From Paenibacillus sp. 32352 (lineage in GTDB: Bacteria; Bacillota; Bacilli; Paenibacillales; NBRC-103111): a DNA stretch of 56,225 bases. Shown here piece by piece: positions 41,126-50,128 of this stretch (the stretch's first letter is position 1; each line of letters begins with the position of its first letter). The translations under genes and the position numbers were made by a program. Under the pieces are notes generated by a model. It saw nothing but the letters and a program-made list of their open reading frames with translations, searched no databases and was not told where the DNA came from. The DNA is taken from contig NZ_MZNT01000025.1 in assembly GCF_002042965.1 (NCBI RefSeq), forward strand, positions 1 through 56,225, in the 5' to 3' direction.

Positions 41126-42661
41126 ATGAAGCTTCCCGCCTTTATTAAACAAACAGCGCTGCGTTCTAGCGCTATTTTTCTTATTAAACTTATCGGACTG
41201 GCAGTCCGTATTCCTTTATTTCGGCTGCTTGGTCCTGAAGGCACGGGCATTTACCAGATGGTTTACTCCATATACGGCTTCGCTCTAACATTGATTTCCG
41301 GAGGATTTCCAACCTCCTTGGCGCTAATGACCGCAAAAGATCAGGAACGAGGACAGCGGTTTTTTCACAATATAGCGATCCCTTTCTTCATGCTGGGGAC
41401 TAGCCTGGGCATCCTGTTCTTCGTTCTGGCTCCCCAACTTGCTCATTTTTTTGGTGACGACCGATTAACGTTTCCGCTCCGCTGTATGGTGCCTGCTCTT
41501 GCAATCGTCCCTCTTCTGCAGCTGTATCGCGGCTACCTGCAAGGTCTTGAATATTATGGGATGGTATCCGTATCCGAAATGGTAGAACAAATCATTCGCG
41601 TCGGCACGATGCTGCTGCTAGTCATCCTATGGATGAACTATGGTATTCATGCCGCTGCGGGTGGAGCGGTCTTCGGCGCCTTTACAGGTGCTTGTATAGC
41701 ACTGGGTTTTCTTATCATTTGGTTTTACTGCCATTCCAGGGGATCGTCTATTGGAAGCTTCAGGTCTGTTAGAAGCCCCGCCTACCGCTGGCTGGTCATC
41801 GGGCCAGGCGTATTCTGGTTCATTCAATCCTCCCTGGCCATTACCCTCACCCGCTTAATTGTACCAGCCTCCGACGTTTTGGATGCCCTAATTATCCCCA
41901 ATCGGCTGCAGGTATCGGGACTTAGTCAAACGGAAGCGTTCGCGATGTTCGGAGAAATCTTCGGAATGGCGGCGACGATCGTTTATTTACCCACGATGGT
42001 CACCGCTGCACTATCGTTTACAACTGCTCCCAAATTGACGGCCGATTGGGAGAGTGGCAAGACCAAAGAGTTTGCCGAACGTTCCAATCTATCTCTGGAA
42101 ATCGGGTGGATATTGGGCATCAGTTCGATGATGTTTCTATATGCACATGCCGCTGAGCTGTCTAATCTAATTTTCGGCAGCCTTGGGGCGGCCGAGGCGA
42201 TACGATGTTTGGCCTTCGCCCCTCTCATTACCGGGATACGGGAGCTAACGACGACAATGTTATGGGCCTCCGAGCAAAAGACGATCCCCCTGTTCGGGCT
42301 TCTCTTCGGGTTAATCGGCTCTGCCGCAGCCGCATATTATTTCGTTGCCATTCCAGGATTCGGCTATTCCGGAGCGGCGATAGGTGTCTTCACACTGGAA
42401 TGCATTGCACTGGTTTGGAACATCAGTTTTCTGAGAAAACGATGCCGAGGTATCTTCCCCCTGCAGCCTTTAGCTATCGGGACGTTGTTCCTGGCCGGAG
42501 TCGGTATCCTGTACAAGCCATATGCTGCCTTCCTGCTATATATCGGTGCCGAATCCGCTTTGGCCCGTTCTATTGGCGGTTTATTATTTTTCGCTGTTTG
42601 CATGGGCCTCTACTTAGCCCTTCGATTGCTGGGAAAACGGGGACATCGAGTATTTTCTTGA
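41126..42661 (+). CDS. Oligosaccharide flippase, SpoVB/MurJ-like (MOP superfamily)
   Basis: A 511-aa protein with about 14 transmembrane helices. It begins FIKQTALRSSAIFLIKLIGL and GPEGTGIYQMVYSIYGFALT, a pattern shared with SpoVB and related MATE-like flippases, and has QLYRGYLQGLEYYGMVSVSE at helix 4. SpoVB-type proteins move lipid-linked cell wall or cortex precursors across the membrane. It lies 71 bases after the amidase-like gene on the same strand, so an envelope or spore-related role is plausible. Confidence 0.88.
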   Translation: MKLPAFIKQTALRSSAIFLIKLIGLAVRIPLFRLLGPEGTGIYQMVYSIYGFALTLISGGFPTSLALMTAKDQERGQRFFHNIAIPFFMLGTSLGILFFVLAPQLAHFFGDDRLTFPLRCMVPALAIVPLLQLYRGYLQGLEYYGMVSVSEMVEQIIRVGTMLLLVILWMNYGIHAAAGGAVFGAFTGACIALGFLIIWFYCHSRGSSIGSFRSVRSPAYRWLVIGPGVFWFIQSSLAITLTRLIVPASDVLDALIIPNRLQVSGLSQTEAFAMFGEIFGMAATIVYLPTMVTAALSFTTAPKLTADWESGKTKEFAERSNLSLEIGWILGISSMMFLYAHAAELSNLIFGSLGAAEAIRCLAFAPLITGIRELTTTMLWASEQKTIPLFGLLFGLIGSAAAAYYFVAIPGFGYSGAAIGVFTLECIALVWNISFLRKRCRGIFPLQPLAIGTLFLAGVGILYKPYAAFLLYIGAESALARSIGGLLFFAVCMGLYLALRLLGKRGHRVFS

Positions 42662-42737
42662 GAATCAAAAAGGAATAAGTCGGAGATGATAAACACGTTT
42701 ACTTATCATTGAAAGAAAATGGGTTTGCGGAGGGAAT

Positions 42738-43901
42738 TTGACGTTGCACAGTGAAGACATTCAGATGAAAATTTACGAGTCCGGGGATGAGGCGGCCAAG
42801 CTGCTGCCAATTTCGATTGATGAATGGGAAGAACGGGCGAAAAAAACGCTTGCCGCCGCACCGTTCGGATATGTTTATGGATCTGCCGGAGCAGGAGATA
42901 CGAATCGGAGCAATGTGGAGGCGTTTCAAAAGTACCGAATCCGGCCCCGTGTGTGCTGCGATATTTCCCAGCATGATCTGACTACTTCCCTATTTGGCTG
43001 CCGGTTCCCGGTCCCGTTCCTGCTGGCGCCTATCGGTGTCAATACGATTCTCCATCCCGACGGCGAGCTCGGTCCTGCTAAAGCAGCGGCAAAGCTTGGC
43101 GTTCCTTATATTCTCAGCAATGTTTCCAGTAAGCCTATGGAAGAAGTGGCAGATGCCATGAAAGATGCGGTTCGGTGGTTTCAATTGTATCCGCCCAAAA
43201 ATCACGATTTGACCAAAAGCTTTATCAGCCGCGCCGAAACAGCCGGATACTCGGCCATCGTCGTCACAGTGGACTCCACCCTTCTCGGATGGCGCGAAAC
43301 GGATCTTCGCAATGCTTACCTCCCCTTCCTTTCCGGACAAGGGATGGGGAATTATTTTACCGATCCCGTATTTCTTGCGTTGCTGAAGGAGCCTCCGGAA
43401 CAAGACAAGAAAGCGGCTGTCAAAAAGGCACTTGAAGAAGGAAATAATACTTGTTTTACATGGAAAGAACTGGATTTCATTCGCAAGCAAACGAAGCTTC
43501 CATTATTGATCAAAGGCATCACCCATCCAGACGACGCCATTATGGCGGTAGAGCACGGTGTAGACGGTATCGTCGTCTCTAACCATGGAGGAAGACAATT
43601 GGACGGAGCGGTAGCGACCCTCGATAGTCTTCCTTCGATAGCCGAGGCGATTAGAGGAAGAGTTCCCGTTCTCCTGGACAGCGGCATCCGCAGGGGCGCC
43701 GACATCATGAAGGCCCTTGCGCTCGGCGCTTCCGCCGTACTCTTGGGCCGTCCTTATGCTTATGCGTTGGCCGTAGCAGGAGAAATGGGCGTCGTGCAGC
43801 TGCTGGAACACCTTATCGCTGAAACCGAGCTGCAGCTAGCCATCTCCGGCCGCAGCTGTATTCAGGATGTGGATGCCTCCTTGGTGATAAAAGTACAGTA
43901 G
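42738..43901 (+). CDS. FMN-dependent alpha-hydroxyacid oxidase/dehydrogenase
   Basis: A 387-aa TIM-barrel flavoprotein of the L-lactate/glycolate oxidase family. Key residues are in place: Lys259 (LLIKG), the active loop SNHGGRQLDGA with His283 and Arg286, the phosphate-binding LLDSGIRRGADIMKALALGA, and FGYVYGSAGAGDTNRSN near the start. It oxidises an alpha-hydroxyacid such as lactate to the keto acid, with O2 or another acceptor; the exact substrate is not readable. TTG start preceded by GGAGGGAAT. It stands downstream of the flippase but has its own spacing and no visible coupling. Confidence 0.9.
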   Translation: MTLHSEDIQMKIYESGDEAAKLLPISIDEWEERAKKTLAAAPFGYVYGSAGAGDTNRSNVEAFQKYRIRPRVCCDISQHDLTTSLFGCRFPVPFLLAPIGVNTILHPDGELGPAKAAAKLGVPYILSNVSSKPMEEVADAMKDAVRWFQLYPPKNHDLTKSFISRAETAGYSAIVVTVDSTLLGWRETDLRNAYLPFLSGQGMGNYFTDPVFLALLKEPPEQDKKAAVKKALEEGNNTCFTWKELDFIRKQTKLPLLIKGITHPDDAIMAVEHGVDGIVVSNHGGRQLDGAVATLDSLPSIAEAIRGRVPVLLDSGIRRGADIMKALALGASAVLLGRPYAYALAVAGEMGVVQLLEHLIAETELQLAISGRSCIQDVDASLVIKVQ

Positions 43902-44000
43902 ATTCTAATTGTTGTTAACTATTGCTTAAGGCTTCGTTCTGTCTGATAATCATAATTGAAAGATAAATCATTCACCAATTAGTAGCACTTTGGTGCCGGA

Positions 44001-45023
44001 TTAATTGGCTTGCATAATTAATTCAGCTTCATCCCAGAGCCGCTGTAGAAACTGCTGCACGTCCTCGGCACGACGCACAAGGCTATCGGATGAAGTAATG
44101 CCGAGGTCGATGACGAATTGCTCAAACGCCGGAGCTAGCTCAACTTGTAGTTTTGGGGCATCTATAGAGAGCATTTTGTGACACCTAGCGAAAGTCACCC
44201 CGATCCAGAACACTGCTTCGCGGTGATATCCGTCGCGGATTAGGCTGCGACTGCCGTCAATCGCAATCGGTCGTGTAGCGGCTGTAATGTCGCTGCTGAA
44301 GAAGAATGGGGTCTTGGCATGCGCTGCTGCAGCGTCGAAGGTACGGGCAAGCGCGCTCAGATGATGGCTGGTGCGCTGGGGGGTCCAGTGCTCACAGCCC
44401 AATAACCTCAACAATTCCGGATAGAATTCGGTTCGCCCGAACTCCTGAAGCATTTTGTACGCAGCCAGATAGCGAAGCCGCACGGTAGGGTTGCGTACAG
44501 CTGCGACGAGGAGGACATGTGTGGTGACTCCGGTCATGAACAGCCATGACATAAACTGGTCATGCCATGGTGCAGTCAGATCGATATTCTGTAACCCATG
44601 TTCTATCTTCTGCTTAGCGTTTTCGCAGCGGCGCCGCACCCATTCCCTCTCGGCAAAATGGCGCGATACCTTCTGCTGCACGCCGCGCAGCTGTCCGGTT
44701 GGATCTGCAATGATGGTATCCACGCGGAAGCTGCCTGCCAGGTGATACGATGCCAGTACCTCCTCCGCAGAGGCGATCTGGTTCCACGATATGAAGGTTA
44801 TTTCGATCAGCGCATCACGGTAGATGAACTTCCCCAGTTTTAGAGGTGCTTTTGCTTCGGTGGTAACAACGACAACATCAATGTCGGAGCCCAATGACAT
44901 CATTACGTCATCCGGCTGACCAACCGTCGAGCCGCTGAAATACGCCCCCATGAACCATGCTTCCTGACTAGCATAATGCTTGATCCACTCCGCTGCTGCC
45001 TCTCGAGCCGCTCCTATTTTCAT
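44001..45023 (-). CDS. Nucleotidyltransferase-domain protein
   Basis: A 340-aa protein with a pol-beta type nucleotidyltransferase signature at residues ~28-53: GAYFSGSTVGQPDDVMMSLG then SDIDVVVV (G-S, then D-x-D), plus a third acidic position near EITFIS. The C-terminal ~200 residues are helical (SWLFMTGVTTHVLLVAAVRN onward), as in aminoglycoside or kanamycin nucleotidyltransferase-like proteins. It could modify a small molecule or be a drug-resistance or toxin-type enzyme; the substrate is unknown. GGAGGGATAATCC precedes the ATG. Confidence 0.75.
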   Translation of the reverse strand: MKIGAAREAAAEWIKHYASQEAWFMGAYFSGSTVGQPDDVMMSLGSDIDVVVVTTEAKAPLKLGKFIYRDALIEITFISWNQIASAEEVLASYHLAGSFRVDTIIADPTGQLRGVQQKVSRHFAEREWVRRRCENAKQKIEHGLQNIDLTAPWHDQFMSWLFMTGVTTHVLLVAAVRNPTVRLRYLAAYKMLQEFGRTEFYPELLRLLGCEHWTPQRTSHHLSALARTFDAAAAHAKTPFFFSSDITAATRPIAIDGSRSLIRDGYHREAVFWIGVTFARCHKMLSIDAPKLQVELAPAFEQFVIDLGITSSDSLVRRAEDVQQFLQRLWDEAELIMQAN

Positions 45024-45142
45024 GGATTATCCCTCCAAAATTGTATATTCTGGTAAGAGCAAACTATAGGTTATCATGGCGTGAATGTCTTCCATAAGCA
45101 TTACGCAATAGTTTCCACAAAACCACTGACGTATCCTGCCCG

Positions 45143-47044
45143 TCAATTAATCTCGTTTAGACTAATATCTTCGCCCTTTTCCGCATAATACTGAGCCTGT
45201 GCGTTCCATAGCTCAAAATATTTCCCAGTCGGATTCTTTAGTAATTCAAGATGTGTGCCTAATTGTACTAGCTCGCCATCATGAAAAACAGCTATTTTAT
45301 CACAAAAACGACATGAGGAAAGTCTATGGGATACAAATAAAGCCGTTTTACATCCAATCATTTCGTTAAATTTTGAATACACTTCAAATTCGGATATGGG
45401 GTCGAGGGCAGCGGTAGGCTCATCCAGCACAACGATCGGCGCATCCTTGTAGATGGCGCGTGCCAATGCGATCTTCTGCTCCTCGCCTCCTGAAATATCG
45501 ACTCCGTGCTCTTCTAAGTTTTTGTAAATAGATTGCTCTATCATTAATGGAAGTTCACGTACTTTATCGGCAATTCCCGCTTTTTCAAGAGACCGCCAAA
45601 CTTTTTCTTCCTCGTATTCTTTCGACACCGCCACATTTTCCCCTATTGGAAAAGCAAGCAGCTGAAAATCCTGGAACACCACTGAATAGAGGCTTACATA
45701 GGCGTTATAATCATACTTTTTTATGTCTTTTCCATTAAGTGTGATGTATCCCGATTCCGGACTATACAGCCGGCAAAGTAATTTAATCATGGTTGATTTG
45801 CCGGAACCATTCATTCCTACGATCGCCGTACGACTGTTTGGCGCTAGTTTTAATGACAGGTTTTTCAGCGCATATTCTTCACTAGACGGATAACGGAAGC
45901 TGACATTATGAAATTCAATCTCCCATCCTGTATCCGATAGGACAGGAATTTCGGTGCCTTCTTGCATTTCTGAAGGTAAATCAACAAATTCGTATAGCAA
46001 TTCAAGATAATTATTGTTGCTTCTTATTTTGGAAAGCGAAACCGAAAGACTTCCAACTGCACCAACTAGCTTGAATATCGCGGCGTAACTCTGTGTAACA
46101 CTTCCAAGACTGATCGTACCGGAGAGAGCTTTGAGTCCTATAAAAATATATATAAACCCTCCTATTAAAGCCGAGATCGCAGAATTAAGGCTGAGATATT
46201 TTTGATTCAGGCTGTATGTGCCATTCACAATGTTCAACCAGGGCAAGCGTCCCTTAGAAAGTACTTCCTCTATAATAAGCTTCCGCTGATCAAAAATTCG
46301 CACATCCTTACCGGCCTGGTCATCTTCTAAGTAAAAATAATTATAATACGCGATGTACCCGTTAATTTTTGCCCCGTCTTGAAACAACTCAAATTCTTTC
46401 TTTTTAGCTGTCCTCGAATTTTTTACTGTAAGGGCAATGCAAACTACGATTCCTACAATCAGCACTAAGGAAAACCATATCGAATTCACTACGCCTGTTA
46501 TACCACTGCCTGCAGCAGCGGTTGCTGTTATGGCCTCAGATGCAATCAAGATAGCCATTATTATTGAAATTGTACTTTCAACAATAGATGCTGCATAGCC
46601 AAGGATAGCAGTAATCCCTCCTCCCGCAGCAGACATATTCCCCATAATTTTTTCTCGCAGCTCTGTACATTTCGGATCCTCCAGCTTTGTAAAATCCATT
46701 GTCAGGTTTTTATCATTAAGAAAATGTTCAAACTGCGCTTCAAACATCCCGCTCCTGATCATTAATTTTTTCGATATCCATTCAGAGAGTACGGTCATCA
46801 GTAGTGTCCCGCCGACCGTTATCCCCACGTAGAGGGTAAGTAAGTGCAGATTTCTGCTTCCCAGCAATTCGTCAATGATTACAGCCAGCATGTAGATGGA
46901 TAGGTAAGGAATCATGGCGTTAATAAATGACTTTATCATCGTCAGCTCTAAATACCTCGGTGAAATCTGCCTGATCATAGAACAACCGCGCTTTATTAAT
47001 TGCAGATCTTTTTTTAACCTTCTTTTTCCCGGTTCCTTTTTCAA
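45143..47044 (-). CDS. ABC exporter subunit (fused membrane and ATPase domains), second of a pair
   Basis: A 633-aa half-transporter: about six transmembrane helices (residues ~45-330) and an ATPase domain (~385-615). Walker A GMNGSGKST, Walker B IVVLDEPTAALD and switch FVSHRLS are intact. The signature is ISGGEEQK, with Glu replacing the usual Gln/Asn. The 4-base overlap with the upstream subunit gene argues for a heterodimer. The MFEAQFEHFLNDKNLTMD-like segment and LGTHLELL tail occur in peptide/lantibiotic-type exporters. No peptide or modification gene sits beside it, so cargo is unknown. Confidence 0.88.
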   Translation of the reverse strand: MKKEPGKRRLKKDLQLIKRGCSMIRQISPRYLELTMIKSFINAMIPYLSIYMLAVIIDELLGSRNLHLLTLYVGITVGGTLLMTVLSEWISKKLMIRSGMFEAQFEHFLNDKNLTMDFTKLEDPKCTELREKIMGNMSAAGGGITAILGYAASIVESTISIIMAILIASEAITATAAAGSGITGVVNSIWFSLVLIVGIVVCIALTVKNSRTAKKKEFELFQDGAKINGYIAYYNYFYLEDDQAGKDVRIFDQRKLIIEEVLSKGRLPWLNIVNGTYSLNQKYLSLNSAISALIGGFIYIFIGLKALSGTISLGSVTQSYAAIFKLVGAVGSLSVSLSKIRSNNNYLELLYEFVDLPSEMQEGTEIPVLSDTGWEIEFHNVSFRYPSSEEYALKNLSLKLAPNSRTAIVGMNGSGKSTMIKLLCRLYSPESGYITLNGKDIKKYDYNAYVSLYSVVFQDFQLLAFPIGENVAVSKEYEEEKVWRSLEKAGIADKVRELPLMIEQSIYKNLEEHGVDISGGEEQKIALARAIYKDAPIVVLDEPTAALDPISEFEVYSKFNEMIGCKTALFVSHRLSSCRFCDKIAVFHDGELVQLGTHLELLKNPTGKYFELWNAQAQYYAEKGEDISLNEIN

Positions 47045-48873
47045 CTTGCTGCCTCCTCTACGCTGTTTTTGTAATACTGGCTCTGGATATCAAAGATTTC
47101 CTTATATCTTCCGCTTAGTGCCATAAGCTCATCATGCGTTCCAGCCTCCGCAATTGTTTTACCGCTAATAAGTATGATTCTGTCACAAAAGCGTGTCGAA
47201 GAAAGCCTGTGAGATATATAAATGGCTGTTTTGTTTACAGTCAGTTCATCATATTTGAGGTACATGCGATTCTCAGCTATCGGATCAAGTGCTGCTGTCG
47301 GCTCGTCAAGAATGATCAACGGGGCATCCTTGTATAGCGCACGTGCCAACATGAGCTTCTGGTTTTCTCCTCCCGAAAGATCAACACCATGATCCGTCAC
47401 GGAAGGTACAAGCTGTGTGCGAAAACCATCCGGTAAGCTTTCGATTTTATCTTTGATGTCTGCTAGTTCAGTACATTTATAAAGTTTATCCCAGTCGATT
47501 TCATTGTCTGAACAGAAGGTAATATTTTGGGCAATGCTCACGGGCAGCAAACACACATTCTGAAACACAGCAGTAATCAGAGAATAATATTCGTCTCTGT
47601 TAAATTCCTTTATATCGATTCCGTTCATAAGGACACGTCCTGAAACCGGTTCCAGGAGCCCGCAAATTAGTTTTACTAATGTTGTCTTGCCCGCTCCATT
47701 TGTGCCTACAACCGCTAGCCGCTCGCCTTTATGGATTTTCAAGTTTATATTATCAAGAATAAGTTCATCGCTGCCTTCATATTTGAAGCTGACATTTTCA
47801 AGCACGATTTCAACCGGCTCACCATTAGGCGGAAGCGATACCCCCTCATTTCTTTTCATTTTATCGCTCATATCCATCAAATACCGATAATCGTCCACCT
47901 TATAATTTGCTGATGAAAGTTTCCCGATTCTGCTGACTATTTGTTCAAGCCATTGTCCGAATCCTGTTATTGCCCCAAAATAAAGCACAAATTCTCCAAT
48001 AGAGATCTCTTGAATAAGGATCTTCCCTATTAGAAAAATGTACGCACCTCCATTTCGCACAAAAATGAATAGAGCTTCCAACAGCAGCTGTGTATAATAC
48101 TTCGATGCGATCCTTTTCTGCCAACTGTATTTTTCTTGCATCATAAACTCCGACATGCCGTTGATCCAGGGCTTCATGTTATAAATCCGGATATCTTTTG
48201 CTATAGAACTATTGCTTGTTCGGCTGATAACATAGTCAAGCTTACGATCGATCTTTGCACGATCATCTTTGGTTTTGTGCTGCCATTTTTCTATATATAA
48301 AACAAGGAATACATCGACAGCGTAACTCAGCATAAGCAAAAGGATGATAATGGGATTAAGTATGAGTAAAATAGTACAGAAAGAAACAAATCCAAAAATG
48401 CTTTTAATCAGTTCGACAAAATGCGGGTAAAATGAAACCATATTCACATTGATATTCCTGTTTAACGCTTGGTGGGAACGTTCAATTATTGTTTTTCCTG
48501 CGGGGGATGCGAAATGAGGATAATCCATATCAACAATTTTCCATGTTTTTTTAACGTAGAAATGCAAATTCCATATTCTCACAGAGCTCATGAATAGGCT
48601 TTGTTCAGTATAATAGCTGACATACATCAGAACCATCATAGCCATCGACAATAAGCTTAGATGTATAACGAATTCATAAGCGGGAACAGAATTCACAATG
48701 GCATCAAGCACAATTTTGGGAATCCATATTCCTAGGAAAGCTACTGCAATATCTGCAGGAATTCTAATAAACGGGACAAAGACTCCCATCTTTTCGAAAC
48801 CCCACTGCTCGCGAATCATAAATATCAAATTGCTAATAAACCCGTATGAGTTCTTTTGTTTATTATTTTCCAT
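47041..48873 (-). CDS. ABC exporter subunit (fused membrane and ATPase domains), first of a pair
   Basis: A 610-aa half-transporter with six helices (about 25-320) and an ATPase domain (~355-595): GTNGAGKTT, LSGGENQKLMLARALYKDAP, LIILDEPTAALD and YISHRLS. It resembles its partner throughout the ATPase domain (shared DEPTAALDPI and HRLSS-x-RFCD-x-I). The start MENNKQKNSYGF follows AAGGGAGCTGAGT. Together with the partner it would form a heterodimeric type I exporter; Paenibacillus genomes carry many such pairs for peptides or drugs. Confidence 0.88.
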   Translation of the reverse strand: MENNKQKNSYGFISNLIFMIREQWGFEKMGVFVPFIRIPADIAVAFLGIWIPKIVLDAIVNSVPAYEFVIHLSLLSMAMMVLMYVSYYTEQSLFMSSVRIWNLHFYVKKTWKIVDMDYPHFASPAGKTIIERSHQALNRNINVNMVSFYPHFVELIKSIFGFVSFCTILLILNPIIILLLMLSYAVDVFLVLYIEKWQHKTKDDRAKIDRKLDYVISRTSNSSIAKDIRIYNMKPWINGMSEFMMQEKYSWQKRIASKYYTQLLLEALFIFVRNGGAYIFLIGKILIQEISIGEFVLYFGAITGFGQWLEQIVSRIGKLSSANYKVDDYRYLMDMSDKMKRNEGVSLPPNGEPVEIVLENVSFKYEGSDELILDNINLKIHKGERLAVVGTNGAGKTTLVKLICGLLEPVSGRVLMNGIDIKEFNRDEYYSLITAVFQNVCLLPVSIAQNITFCSDNEIDWDKLYKCTELADIKDKIESLPDGFRTQLVPSVTDHGVDLSGGENQKLMLARALYKDAPLIILDEPTAALDPIAENRMYLKYDELTVNKTAIYISHRLSSTRFCDRIILISGKTIAEAGTHDELMALSGRYKEIFDIQSQYYKNSVEEAAS

Positions 48874-49082
48874 ACTCAGCTCCCTTATTTATTCTTTCGT
48901 TTTTAAACCTTTAGTCCAATCTTCAAAGTAAATGCTTCTCCTTTCGATCATCGATACTTAAATAAAATAAGGGAAATTCAGGAAAAAGTATAGACTTATC
49001 ATTTTCGATCGGTTATACTACTATTATGGATGGCGAGGTCATCTACGTTGTATTAAACCGTGTCAAAAACATACATACAAAT

Positions 49083-49113
49083 AAAAGTGCAATGCCTATG
49101 GCAACGCACTTTT
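49083..49113 (+). terminator. Rightward terminator
   Basis: AAAAGTGC-aat-GCC-tat-GGC-aac-GCACTTTT then TTATTTTTT, perfect outer 8 bp and a second inner 3-bp stem. No clear gene on the plus strand ends at it; a 32-codon frame at 49025-49123 runs into the stem and is probably not a gene. Confidence 0.75.
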
Positions 49114-49171
49114 TTATTTTTTAAACACATTATGGACCAAGTATAACCTTAAACAGTCAGGAGCACCCCCA

Positions 49172-49381
49172 TTGAAACGAACGAAGCTCTATAAAGGGTT
49201 CCGCGAATTAACATCCGAAATCCACCTGTATACGGCTGCTAACGATCGTACGCCTATTATCGTATTTCGCGGCGATGAGCTAGTCGGCAGCGGCGTTATT
49301 AAAGAAATTACGGAGTTGTCCGTGAAGATCCGTGATGAGCGGTATATGCGGGCTGCTTGCCGCTTTGTTTACGTGAGATAA
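49172..49381 (+). CDS. Small basic protein, possibly Sm-like (69 aa)
   Basis: A 69-aa protein, TTG start with AGGAG eight bases upstream. The pattern TPIIVFRGDELVGSGVIKEI and LSVKIRDERYMRAACRFVYV (beta strands with conserved Gly and a final VYV) resembles the five-strand Sm/Hfq fold, but the Hfq signature (for example the YKHA motif) is missing and it is rich in Arg. I give no function; an RNA-binding role would be inference. Confidence 0.6.
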   Translation: MKRTKLYKGFRELTSEIHLYTAANDRTPIIVFRGDELVGSGVIKEITELSVKIRDERYMRAACRFVYVR

Positions 49382-49382
49382 A

Positions 49383-49408
49383 CAGAAACACTCGCTAAGC
49401 GGTTTCTG
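49383..49408 (+). terminator. Hairpin after the 69-aa gene
   Basis: CAGAAAC-ACT-CGCT-A-AGCG-GTTTCTG then TTCCC. The stem is interrupted and the T-run is short; probable but weak terminator. Confidence 0.5.
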
Positions 49409-49495
49409 TTCCCTCCGGAGACTGAAGCATTAATCCGCGAAAAAAAGAGTACCAGCGTTAAGCCGATACCCTTCGTCTATCAGGCACTTCGTAGT

Positions 49496-49993
49496 TCATT
49501 TGCTTTCATCGTCAGCCGAAGGGCCGTAGAGGCCTGGCACTGGAATATCTAGCAGCCGCAAATATACCCCGAGCTGCGCACGGTGATGGACCATATGACT
49601 TAATCCAAAGGTGCGCAGCGCGATCGCCCGCGGTTGGCGCAGGATGACATGGTCACCGTGTCGTAAGGTCCATTCCTCCCCGAGTGTTTTCTCGTCGCAT
49701 TCGCCTAATAGCTCTTCAAGCTTGACAAGGTTCTCGTCAAATTCCTTCAGTACGTCTTCGCGATTCTCCAAAGCTTCCCGGCGGTCCGGTAAAGTCGAGA
49801 GATCTAATTCAGCGGAAAGGAAAATCGCGATTTGCCAGTTCACCAGGTTGACCAAGTGCGTGGATAATCCGCCTAACGTCATTGATTTCATGTGGGGTTT
49901 CCAGTTCATATGCTCCTCAGGCAAGCGTTCAAGGATGCGGCGTGTAGCGGCAAGCTCTTGCTTGGCGTCTCCGATAATCAATTGTTTTATCAT
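49496..49993 (-). CDS. DinB family protein
   Basis: A 165-aa four-helix bundle of the DinB/YfiT type. The three metal-binding histidines are visible: HLVNLVNWQ after GGLSTHL (His at ~47), and SHMVHHRAQL near residue 130. MIKQLIIGDAKQELAATRRI opens it. The ATG at 49993 has GGAGGAGAAG upstream, and the 12-residue extension to 50029 has no ribosome site. Family members act as thiol-dependent transferases or stress-induced proteins; the substrate here is unknown. Confidence 0.85.
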   Translation of the reverse strand: MIKQLIIGDAKQELAATRRILERLPEEHMNWKPHMKSMTLGGLSTHLVNLVNWQIAIFLSAELDLSTLPDRREALENREDVLKEFDENLVKLEELLGECDEKTLGEEWTLRHGDHVILRQPRAIALRTFGLSHMVHHRAQLGVYLRLLDIPVPGLYGPSADDESK

Positions 49994-50128
49994 AGATTCT
50001 TCTCCTCCTTTAATAGGGTTAGCATACACTCGAAACGGCGGTATTGTAAATCTCTACAGGATGTTTCACTCTTCTTAATCCAAGTATAAAATCAATCCAC
50101 TGACAAACCTTGTCAGTTAATGTGGAAT

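Noticed and set aside
49025..49123. 32-codon rightward ORF before the terminator at 49083
   Set aside because: Its end lies inside the terminator stem and T-run, it has no ribosome site, and the encoded sequence looks random.
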